A stretch of DNA of 64,000 nucleotides, taken from assembly GCF_031344055.1 (NCBI RefSeq), contig NZ_JADBEN010000001.1; one strand, written 5' to 3'. The DNA is from Methylobacillus flagellatus_A (lineage in GTDB: Bacteria; Pseudomonadota; Gammaproteobacteria; Burkholderiales; Methylophilaceae). Positions within the stretch are counted from its first letter, which is position 1; every line of letters begins with the position of its first letter. Made by a program: the position numbers and the translations under genes. The notes below the pieces were generated by a model. The model was not told where the DNA came from. It saw nothing but the letters and a program-made list of their open reading frames with translations, and made no database searches. Below are positions 25,600 through 32,843 of this stretch, piece by piece.

Positions 25600-26970
25600 T
25601 CAGTTGGGGGTGTTGTCGTTTTTGAACAACGCCGGCGTAAGTTGGTGGCGCTGTAACAATTTATAGAACTCGGTACGGTTTCGTTGGGCCAGGCGTGCCG
25701 CTTGCGTCACGCCGCCATTGGTGGCCTTGAGCAGCTTGACCAGGTAGTCGCGCTCAAAGTTCTTGCGGGCGACTTCGAACGGCACGATGCCGCCGATGTC
25801 TTCTTGCAGCGCTTTTTGTACCAAGGTGGCCGGGATCAAGGGCGTGGTACAGAGCACTACCGTCTGCTCGACGATGTTCTGCAATTGGCGGACATTGCCC
25901 GGCCATGGCGCGGCAATCAGCAGTTCCAAGGCTTCAGGGGCAAAGCCGTTGAGTTTTTTGCGGTATTTGCTGGTCAGTTCATTGAGGAAGTTATTGGCCA
26001 ATAGGGAGATGTCCTCGCGCCGTGCAGCCAGGGCCGGGATTTCAAGGCCGACTACGTTGATGCGATAGTACAAGTCCTCGCGAAACCTTCCCGACTTCAT
26101 TTCCTCCGCAAGGTTGCGGTGGGTCGCCGAAATCACCCGCACATCGATATTGATGCTGGCATTGGCGCCAACAGGCCGGATGGCGCGCTCCTGCAAGGCG
26201 CGGAGCAGTTTTACCTGCAAGGGGAGCGGCATGTCTCCAATTTCATCCAGGAACAGGGTGCCGCCATCGGCGGTCTGGAACAGCCCCTTGTGGTCGCGAA
26301 GGGCGCCGGTAAATGCTCCCTTGCTATGGCCGAAGAGTTCTGATTCCAGCAATGCTTCAGGGATGGCGCCGCAATTGATGGCGACAAAAGGCTTGTCCCG
26401 GCGCGGGCTGGCGTGGTGGATGGCGCGTGCAAGCAGCTCCTTGCCGGTGCCGCTCTCCCCCTGGATAAACACGCTGGCATCGGAAATCGCCATGAGCTTG
26501 GCTTGCCCGAGCAGGTTTTCCATCTGCGGACTGCGGGTGATGATGCTCTTGCGCCATTCGTTGTCCTCATCCTGCGCGTTATGCTGCAGCGACCCCGTGC
26601 CGATGCGCAATGCAGCCTCTACCTGCTGCAGCAACGACTTGCTGTCGAACGGCTTGGTGAGAAAGCCGAATACGCCACGCTGCGTGGCGTCCACAGCCTC
26701 GGGGATCGAGCCGTGGGCCGTGACCATGATCACGGGCAAGGAGGGATCGGATTGATGGATGACATCGAACAAGGCCAGGCCGTCCATGCCCGGCATGCGT
26801 AAATCCGTGATGACAAGGCTAGGCCGGCTGATGGCAATTTGCGACAGTGCTTCCTCCGCGTTGGTTGCCGTTATGACCTGATAACCAGCTGCCTGCAGCC
26901 GCATGCCCATGAGCTTGAGGATATCGGGGTCATCATCAACGGTAAGAATTTTCTTTGCTGCTTCAGTCAT
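25600..26970 (-). CDS. glrR: Sigma-54 response regulator GlrR (QseF)
   Basis: A 456-residue NtrC-class regulator. The receiver domain (1-120) has acidic DDD and phosphorylation Asp in LVITDLRMPGMDG. The AAA+ domain (about 145-375) has GESGTGKE, GAFTGA and GGTLFLDEIGD. The C-terminal Fis HTH reads GGVTQAARLAQRNRTEFYKLLQRH, the form characteristic of GlrR/QseF. It overlaps glrY by four bases (ATGA). In E. coli the system activates the sRNA gene glmY with sigma-54; here the adjacent gene at 24924 carries matching sites. Its own stop codon lies against the second of these sites. Confidence 0.94.
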   Translation of the reverse strand: MTEAAKKILTVDDDPDILKLMGMRLQAAGYQVITATNAEEALSQIAISRPSLVITDLRMPGMDGLALFDVIHQSDPSLPVIMVTAHGSIPEAVDATQRGVFGFLTKPFDSKSLLQQVEAALRIGTGSLQHNAQDEDNEWRKSIITRSPQMENLLGQAKLMAISDASVFIQGESGTGKELLARAIHHASPRRDKPFVAINCGAIPEALLESELFGHSKGAFTGALRDHKGLFQTADGGTLFLDEIGDMPLPLQVKLLRALQERAIRPVGANASINIDVRVISATHRNLAEEMKSGRFREDLYYRINVVGLEIPALAARREDISLLANNFLNELTSKYRKKLNGFAPEALELLIAAPWPGNVRQLQNIVEQTVVLCTTPLIPATLVQKALQEDIGGIVPFEVARKNFERDYLVKLLKATNGGVTQAARLAQRNRTEFYKLLQRHQLTPALFKNDNTPN

Positions 26971-27548
26971 TTACTGCTGCTCCGGTTCGGATCTTTCAGC
27001 GATTTCTGCATCATGGTCCTCTCAATTTTCTTTAATTCGTCCAGCTTTTGCTGCAGGCCATTGGCTTTTTGCTGGTTTTCTTCAGCGCGCCGCAGTTCCT
27101 CGCGCAGGCGCTGGTTGAGCTTGGCGGTTTCTGCCGCATTTTCCCGGAGGATGGACACAATGGCGCCTTCTTCCTTGCTCAGCCGTTTTTCGCGCGCCAA
27201 CTCATCAAGCAAGGGTTGTGCCTTGAGCGGGTCGCGCAGCTTGCTGGTCGGGATGGCATAGATGATTGCGAGCCGCGTTTTCTGATGTAAGTCGTTATTG
27301 TTGCTGCTGATTTTCTGCAAGGCTTCTGCCAGTTCCTTTTTCTGGGACTCCAATGGCAGCTCGGAAAAATTGCTGACGAATTCCAGCAAGTCGGGGGCAG
27401 GATGGTGTCCTTTGTTGACGGCAGGCTGAGCGGCCTGGCTTGGCAGGGCTTCCTGGCTGCCGGGGACGGCAGTTGGCTTAGCCTGGTGTGCGCATGCGTT
27501 GAGCAGCATGCCTGTCATCGCAATCGGGAGCAGGTATTTCGGGTTCAT
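26967..27548 (-). CDS. Lipoprotein of the glr operon (GlrY/QseG-like)
   Basis: A 193-residue lipoprotein: signal MNPKYLLPIAMTGMLLNAC with lipobox Cys19, a Pro/Ala-rich linker, and a long helical second half (about 115-185) rich in E, K, R and Q that should form a coiled coil. In enterobacteria the gene between the kinase and regulator genes encodes QseG, an outer-membrane lipoprotein that binds and activates the kinase QseE. Position and architecture match although sequence similarity is modest. It overlaps its neighbours by four bases on both sides, so the three are translationally coupled. Confidence 0.8.
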   Translation of the reverse strand: MNPKYLLPIAMTGMLLNACAHQAKPTAVPGSQEALPSQAAQPAVNKGHHPAPDLLEFVSNFSELPLESQKKELAEALQKISSNNNDLHQKTRLAIIYAIPTSKLRDPLKAQPLLDELAREKRLSKEEGAIVSILRENAAETAKLNQRLREELRRAEENQQKANGLQQKLDELKKIERTMMQKSLKDPNRSSSK

Positions 27549-28981
27549 TTGGTCGCAGCTTTCAAGGGGAGGGAGACGCGGAAATGAGCACCGCGTTCTG
27601 AAGGTAATAAAATGATTTCACCGCCATGGGCGTCAACGTATTCCTTGGCTATTGACAGCCCGAGGCCGCTGCCGCTGACCAGGCTTTCATAGACGCTGTC
27701 GCCACGGTAGAACGGATCAAACAGCTTGGCCTTGTCGGCAGACATGACCCCTGGTCCGCCGTCATGCACTTCGATGATGGCCTGGTCAGCCTGGTGCGTG
27801 ATGCTGATGCGGATGCTACTAGATGACGATGTGTATTTGATGGCATTGGAAACGAGGTTGTCCAGCACGGAATGAATTTTCTCGCGGTCTGCCTGGATTT
27901 CGGTAGGGAAAAAATCCCGTTGGATGTCGATATTCTTGCTGCTGATGGTCAAGGAGTAATCTGCCAGGATTTCCTCTGCGAGCTTGGTCAGGGCGACGGG
28001 CTCCAACTTGAGCTGCGGCGCATGAAATTGCACGGCGGTGTAACTCAGCAGGTTTTCTATCATTTTTTGCAGCCTTAAGCTGCTTTCACGCAGGATCCCG
28101 GCAATTTCGCGCTGCTGAGGCGTTAGGGTGCCGCCGACTTCGTCGCTGAGCAGTTCGCTGCCTTCCCGGATTGCAGTGAGCGGGGTTTTCAGCTCATGGG
28201 AGACATTGCGCAGGAAGCGTTGCTTTTGCTGGTCGAGCTCGTTCAGTTGCGCCCGCAGCCAGTCCAGGCGCTCGCCCAGGTTGCGCAGGTCGCCGGGCCC
28301 GTCAATGCTGATGGGTTCGGTATAGTCGCCTTCGCCTAGCTTGCGGATGGCGGCATCCATGCGCCGGATCGGCTGCGCCAGCAGGAAGGTGATCATGAGT
28401 GCGACCAGCAATGCGACCGGGATCAAGGTGAGTGTCTGCCAGAGCATGATTTGCTGGGTGCGCTCGGCAGTTTCGGCGAGGATGGCGGATTCCCGGTCTA
28501 TCTGCCGGTTATTTTCATCCAGGATATCTTGGGCTTGGGCTGTCAGGTCCGCAAAGCGGCCAACGATTTCTTCGATAGGTGCGGATTCGCTAGGATATTG
28601 TACGACGCTTTGGAAAAGCGATTGCTCCTCGGCGGAGAGCCTGACCAGGGCAAGCTTCTGCTTGCTGGTCATGGGAAGATGGTCCAGGTCCTGCCATGAA
28701 TCGACAAATTTCTCATGCGCTTTTTCATAGTTTTCCAGCAGCGATTCATCTTCCAGCACGAAATACTGCCGCGCGCTGCGCTCCATGAAAGTGATCTGCT
28801 CGACGAGGGCACGGCTTGCGCGCGTGGCCTGTACTGCCTGGGTCACTGCATCGCGGCTCTGGGTAGCGAGCCGGTCTAGGTAGAGGGCGGCGTTGCCAAA
28901 CGCAAACAGCAGCGGCAGCATGGCTAGCGCAAAGCCGATCAAGAGCAGCTTGAGAAAGGATTTTGGGTAGGCAATCTGCAA
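27545..28981 (-). CDS. glrK: Sensor histidine kinase GlrK (QseE)
   Basis: A 478-residue membrane kinase with TM helices at about 11-30 and 180-200 around a helical periplasmic domain. A HAMP region follows, then HisKA with FLRNVSHELKTPLTAIREG and HATPase with NLVSNAIKYT, DGGPGV and GSGLGLSIAKEYVDAHGG. It heads the operon glrK-glrY-glrR. The start appears to be TTG 28981: an in-frame TAA lies a few codons upstream, no ATG is available before the first TM segment, and CGGAA lies upstream. A rare start codon may keep the level low. Confidence 0.92.
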   Translation of the reverse strand: MQIAYPKSFLKLLLIGFALAMLPLLFAFGNAALYLDRLATQSRDAVTQAVQATRASRALVEQITFMERSARQYFVLEDESLLENYEKAHEKFVDSWQDLDHLPMTSKQKLALVRLSAEEQSLFQSVVQYPSESAPIEEIVGRFADLTAQAQDILDENNRQIDRESAILAETAERTQQIMLWQTLTLIPVALLVALMITFLLAQPIRRMDAAIRKLGEGDYTEPISIDGPGDLRNLGERLDWLRAQLNELDQQKQRFLRNVSHELKTPLTAIREGSELLSDEVGGTLTPQQREIAGILRESSLRLQKMIENLLSYTAVQFHAPQLKLEPVALTKLAEEILADYSLTISSKNIDIQRDFFPTEIQADREKIHSVLDNLVSNAIKYTSSSSSIRISITHQADQAIIEVHDGGPGVMSADKAKLFDPFYRGDSVYESLVSGSGLGLSIAKEYVDAHGGEIILLPSERGAHFRVSLPLKAATK

Positions 28982-29123
28982 AACTTGTGTTCCGTTTCTT
29001 TATCGTTAGCGATGCTTGAATGATGGAAGAGGAAACCGGCCTTAATCTTAAACTATCTCATTTAGAACGGGCATACGCTTGTCCTACAAAACCTTGGCAA
29101 GCAACTCCAAGTATAATGATGCC

Positions 29124-29609
29124 ATGGCTAATCTATCCCTTATCGTCGCTGTTGCCCAGAACCGTGTCATCGGCCTGAACAACACCTTGCCCTGGCATCT
29201 GCCGGAAGACCTCAAGCGTTTCCGCGCCTTGACCACGGGGCATCATATCATCATGGGCCGCAAGACTTACGAGTCGCTCAATCGCTTGCTGCCGGACCGT
29301 ACCACCGTCATTGTGACGCGCAACCAGGATTACCAGGCGCCAGGCGCCGTGATTGCCAATAGCCTGGAGCAGGCGATTGACCTGGCTGCGAATGACGACG
29401 AGGCATTCCTGATCGGCGGGGCGGAGCTATACCAGGCGGGATTGAAGCTGGCCGACCGCCTCTACATCACTGAGATTGACGCCGAGTTTGCGGGCGATGC
29501 CTTCCTGCCGGAGTTCGATTTGCAAGACTGGCGGGAAGTGTCAAACGAAGCAGCGGTCAGCGCCAAAGGCCTGCCGTTCCGCTACCTGACCTACGAACGC
29601 AAGCAATAG
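29124..29609 (+). CDS. folA: Dihydrofolate reductase
   Basis: A 161-residue NADPH-dependent enzyme regenerating tetrahydrofolate after the ThyA reaction and feeding one-carbon metabolism. Motifs: LIVAVAQNRVIGLNNTLPWHLPEDLKRF with the catalytic acid in PED, IIMGRKTYESL, and FLIGGAELYQ. The start is ATG 29124 (MANLSLIV); a TTG at 29079 would add 15 unrelated residues. There is no Shine-Dalgarno sequence. A perfect TATAAT at 29112-29117 lies just in front, which would place transcription start at or next to the ATG, so the mRNA may be leaderless; no good -35 was found. Confidence 0.95.
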   Translation: MANLSLIVAVAQNRVIGLNNTLPWHLPEDLKRFRALTTGHHIIMGRKTYESLNRLLPDRTTVIVTRNQDYQAPGAVIANSLEQAIDLAANDDEAFLIGGAELYQAGLKLADRLYITEIDAEFAGDAFLPEFDLQDWREVSNEAAVSAKGLPFRYLTYERKQ

Positions 29610-29640
29610 CGAGGCAGGTAACAGCTTGGAAAGAGCTGGG

Positions 29641-29671
29641 TTGAACCTGCAGGATGGTCCCGCAGGTTCAA
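29641..29671. terminator. Hairpin between convergent folA and decarboxylase genes
   Basis: TTGAACCTGC (29641-29650) pairs perfectly with GCAGGTTCAA (29662-29671), followed by TTTAAG on the plus strand. The T tract is short, so termination strength is uncertain. Confidence 0.6.
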
Positions 29672-29679
29672 TTTAAGTC

Positions 29680-31920
29680 TCAATTGGCAACGCAATCCAC
29701 AAAGTAGCGCGCCTTGCCATCCACGACTTCCTTCACCAGTCCGTGTACGTCGGTCTCGAAGCCAGGAAAGCGCTCGTTGAAGTCGCGCGCGAAACGCAGG
29801 TAGTTGATGATGACCTTGTTGAAGCGCTCGCCGGGAATCAGCAGCGGAATGCCAGGCGGGTAGGGCGTCAGCAACACCGCGGTAATGCGGCCTTCCAGTT
29901 CGTCGATCAGGACGCGGTCGATCTTGCGGTGGGCCACCTTGGCGAACGCATCGGTAGGCTTCATGGCAGGGATCATGTTGGACAGATACATTTCCGTTGT
30001 CAGGCGCGCCACGTCATTGGCTTTGTATATTTCGTGGATCTGGGTGCACAATTCGCGCAGGCCGATGCGCTCGTAGCGCGGATGCTTGGCGACAAACTCC
30101 GGCAACACCTTCCATAGCGGCTGGTTCTTGTCGTAGTCGTCCTTGAACTGCTGCAAGGCCGTCACCATGGTGTTCCAGCGGCCCTTGGTGATGCCGATGG
30201 TGAACATGATGAAGAAAGAGTAGAGGCCGGTTTTCTCCACAATCACGCCATGTTCGGCCAGGTACTTGGTGACGATGGCGGCGGGAATGCCGATCTCGTC
30301 GGAGAACGCGCCATCCACATCCAGTCCCGGCGTGATGATGGTGGCCTTGATCGGATCCAGCATGTTGAAGCCTTCGGCGAGATTGCCAAAGCCGTGCCAG
30401 CGTTCGCCGGCCTTCAGCATCCAGGCGGCGCGCTCCTCTATGCCTTCCTCGGAGAGGTCGTCCGGCCCCCAGACCTTGAACCACCAGTCGCTGCCCCATT
30501 CCTCGTCCACCTTGCGCATGGCGCGGCGGAAATCCAGGGCTTCCATGATAGACTCCTCTACCAGGGCGGTGCCGCCCGGCGCTTCCATCATGGCTGCGGC
30601 GACATCGCAGCTGGCAATGATGGAGTATTGCGGGCTGGTCGATGTGTGCATGAGATAGGCCTCGTTGAAGAGGTCGCGGTCCAGTTGTATGTCCTGCGCG
30701 TCCTGCACCAGGATTTGCGATGCCTGGCTCAAGCCGGCGAGCAATTTGTGGGTGGACTGGGTGGAAAACACCATGGATTCCTTGCAACGCGGGCGATCCG
30801 CGCCGATGGCGTGGTAATCGCCGTAGAAATCATGGAAAGTGGCGTGCGGCAGCCAGGCTTCGTCGAAATGCAATGTGTCGATCTTGCCGTCGAGCATTTC
30901 CTTGATTTCCTCAACGTTGTAGAGCACGCCGTCGTAAGTGGATTGGGTGATGGTCAGCACGCGCGGCTTGACAGTCTTGTCGCCGATGAAAGGATTCGCT
31001 TCCAGCTTTTTTTGGATGTTTTCCCAGGAGAATTCTTCCTTGGGAATCGGCCCGATGATGCCGAAGTGATTGCGGGTCGGCATCAGGAAAATCGGGATCG
31101 CGCCGGTCATGATGATGGAGTGCAGTACCGACTTGTGGCAATTGCGGTCCACGATCACCACGTCGCCCGGCGCCACAGTGGAATTCCAGACGATCTTGTT
31201 GGAAGTGGAAGTGCCGTTGGTGACGAAATAGAGGTGGTCGCAATTGAAGATACGTGCCGCATTGCGCTCGGAAGCCGCTACCGGTCCGGTGTGATCCAGC
31301 AGTTGCCCCAGTTCGTCCACAGCATTGCAGACATCGGCGCGCAGCATGTTTTCGCCGAAGAACTGGTGGAACATCTGGCCGACCGGCGACTTGAGGAAGG
31401 CGACGCCGCCGGAGTGACCGGGACAGTGCCAGGAGTATGAGCCGTCTGCCGCGTAATGGGTGAGGGCGCGGAAGAAGGGCGGTGGCAGGCTGTCCAGGTA
31501 GGTGCGGGCTTCACGCACGATGTAGCGCGCGACGAATTCGGGCGTATCTTCGAACATATGGATGAAGCCATTCAGTTCGCGCAGGATTTCATTGGGTATA
31601 TGGCGCGAGGTACGGGTTTCGCCGTGCAGGAAGATGGGGATTTCCTCGTTGCGGAAGCGGATCTCATCCACGAAATTACGCAGGTTCTCCAGCGCTTCAG
31701 GCGATTCCTCGATGAACTCCTCGTCATCTATCGACAGGATGAAGGCAGAGGCGCGGCTTTGCTGCTGGGCAAACGAAGTCAGGTCGCCGTAGCTGGTGAC
31801 GCCCAGCACCTCGAATCCTTCATCCTCGATCGCCTTGGCAAGTACGCGGATGCCGAGACCGGAAGAGTTTTCTGAGCGGAAGTCCTCGTCAATGATGACG
31901 ACGGGGAAACGGAATTTCAT
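29680..31920 (-). CDS. Arginine/lysine/ornithine decarboxylase (biodegradative type)
   Basis: A 746-residue fold-type I PLP decarboxylase: an N-terminal receiver-like wing domain (1-130), the PLP domain with STQSTHKLLAGLSQASQ (PLP Lys after STH), and the C-terminal group III decarboxylase domain. It removes CO2 from a basic amino acid to give agmatine, cadaverine or putrescine; the exact substrate cannot be fixed from the motifs seen. The start is ATG 31920, with AGGAGG four bases upstream. The leader contains a strong hairpin at 31942-31985. It may supply polyamines, which SpeG (62819) would acetylate; this link is inference. Confidence 0.9.
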   Translation of the reverse strand: MKFRFPVVIIDEDFRSENSSGLGIRVLAKAIEDEGFEVLGVTSYGDLTSFAQQQSRASAFILSIDDEEFIEESPEALENLRNFVDEIRFRNEEIPIFLHGETRTSRHIPNEILRELNGFIHMFEDTPEFVARYIVREARTYLDSLPPPFFRALTHYAADGSYSWHCPGHSGGVAFLKSPVGQMFHQFFGENMLRADVCNAVDELGQLLDHTGPVAASERNAARIFNCDHLYFVTNGTSTSNKIVWNSTVAPGDVVIVDRNCHKSVLHSIIMTGAIPIFLMPTRNHFGIIGPIPKEEFSWENIQKKLEANPFIGDKTVKPRVLTITQSTYDGVLYNVEEIKEMLDGKIDTLHFDEAWLPHATFHDFYGDYHAIGADRPRCKESMVFSTQSTHKLLAGLSQASQILVQDAQDIQLDRDLFNEAYLMHTSTSPQYSIIASCDVAAAMMEAPGGTALVEESIMEALDFRRAMRKVDEEWGSDWWFKVWGPDDLSEEGIEERAAWMLKAGERWHGFGNLAEGFNMLDPIKATIITPGLDVDGAFSDEIGIPAAIVTKYLAEHGVIVEKTGLYSFFIMFTIGITKGRWNTMVTALQQFKDDYDKNQPLWKVLPEFVAKHPRYERIGLRELCTQIHEIYKANDVARLTTEMYLSNMIPAMKPTDAFAKVAHRKIDRVLIDELEGRITAVLLTPYPPGIPLLIPGERFNKVIINYLRFARDFNERFPGFETDVHGLVKEVVDGKARYFVDCVAN

Positions 31921-31941
31921 GAAGCCTCCTAAAGGCATACA

Positions 31942-31985
31942 GGGTCTGTTGCCAGATTGTTCACGGACAACCTGGCAACAGACCC
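31942..31985. repeat. Long inverted repeat in the decarboxylase leader
   Basis: GGGTCTGTTGCCAG (31942-31955) pairs perfectly with CTGGCAACAGACCC (31972-31985). The inner TTGT/ACAA extends the stem. There is no T tract. It lies 22 bases upstream of the decarboxylase ATG. It could be an mRNA-stabilising 5' hairpin, a control element, or a small repeat element. Confidence 0.7.
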
Positions 31986-32001
31986 CTCATTAAAAAAGCG
32001 C

Positions 32002-32010
32002 AATATAGCA
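32002..32010 (-). promoter_or_regulatory. Extended -10 promoter of the decarboxylase gene
   Basis: On the minus strand TGC-TATATT (32010-32002) is an extended -10 element. The -35 region is poor. Transcription from about 31995 would put the long hairpin at the very 5' end of the mRNA. Confidence 0.4.
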
Positions 32011-32052
32011 CAATCACTCGCGATTAATATGACCGCGGGCCATGTGTTGCGG

Positions 32053-32619
32053 TCAGATTTTTGGCAGGGTGACTCCCACCTGGCCCTGATACTTGCCGCC
32101 CCTGTCCTTGTAGGAAGTCTCGCATTCTTCATCAGATTCGAGGAACAACACCTGGGCACAACCTTCGCCGGCATAGATCTTGGCCGGCAGCGGGGTGGTA
32201 TTGCTGAACTCCAATGTAACGTAGCCTTCCCATTCCGGCTCGAAAGGGGTGACGTTGACGATAATGCCGCAACGCGCGTAGGTGGACTTGCCCAAACATA
32301 CGGTCAATACGCTGCGCGGGATGCGGAAATACTCGACCGTGCGTGCCAAGGCAAATGAGTTAGGCGGAATAATGCAGAAATCGTTCTTGAATTCGACAAA
32401 TGAATTGGGATCGAAATTCTTGGGATCGACAATCGTGCTGTTGATATTGGTGAAGACCTTGAATTCATCAGCGCAACGGATATCGTAGCCATAGCTCGAA
32501 GTGCCGTAGGAGACGATCTTCTGGCCGTTGACCTCACGGATCAGGTTGGGCTCGAATGGCTCGATCATGCCATGCTGTTCTGCCATGCGGCGTATCCATT
32601 TGTCGGATTTGATGCTCAT
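32053..32619 (-). CDS. dcd: dCTP deaminase
   Basis: A 188-residue trimeric enzyme converting dCTP to dUTP, the source of dUMP for ThyA. It has SIKSDKWIRRMAEQHGMIEPF at the N-terminus, SSYGYDIR, the nucleotide-site block STYARCGIIVNVTPFEPEWEGYVTLEFSNT with the catalytic Glu, and EGCAQVLFLESDE. GGAAG precedes the ATG. It lies between the decarboxylase and the 110-bp MITE. Confidence 0.97.
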   Translation of the reverse strand: MSIKSDKWIRRMAEQHGMIEPFEPNLIREVNGQKIVSYGTSSYGYDIRCADEFKVFTNINSTIVDPKNFDPNSFVEFKNDFCIIPPNSFALARTVEYFRIPRSVLTVCLGKSTYARCGIIVNVTPFEPEWEGYVTLEFSNTTPLPAKIYAGEGCAQVLFLESDEECETSYKDRGGKYQGQVGVTLPKI

Positions 32620-32733
32620 TATGTTCTTCCGTTAGAAAGACAAAAAAGCGAAGTGTACGGATAACCGGCTTTTCTCGCCAGTCATCCGGATCACTACGCT
32701 TTGATCAGTTTGTCAAAAATTCAAAAAGGCTTA

Positions 32734-32843
32734 GAGTGGTTACAAAACTGAGCGAAGCGCTCCTGGCTAGGCGCTTTGCCGCAGGCAGTACAAGTTGTAC
32801 GACAAGGCAAAGCAACAACGCCAGGAGAGTTTTGCAGCCGCTC
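32734..32843. mobile_element. 110-bp palindromic MITE with TTA target duplication
   Basis: The ends GAGTGGTTACAAAACT (left, 32734) and GAGCGGCTGCAAAACT (right, reverse complement from 32843) match at 13 of 16 positions. They are flanked by TTA at 32731-32733 and 32844-32846. Inside, further paired segments (CTCCTGGC, GCTTTGCC/GGCAAAGC and a central GTACAA/TTGTAC) make nearly the whole element fold into one hairpin. It has no coding capacity. The TNA duplication and GAG ends fit IS5-family relatives such as the IS1031 group. The right TTA is the stop codon of zwf. Confidence 0.78.
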
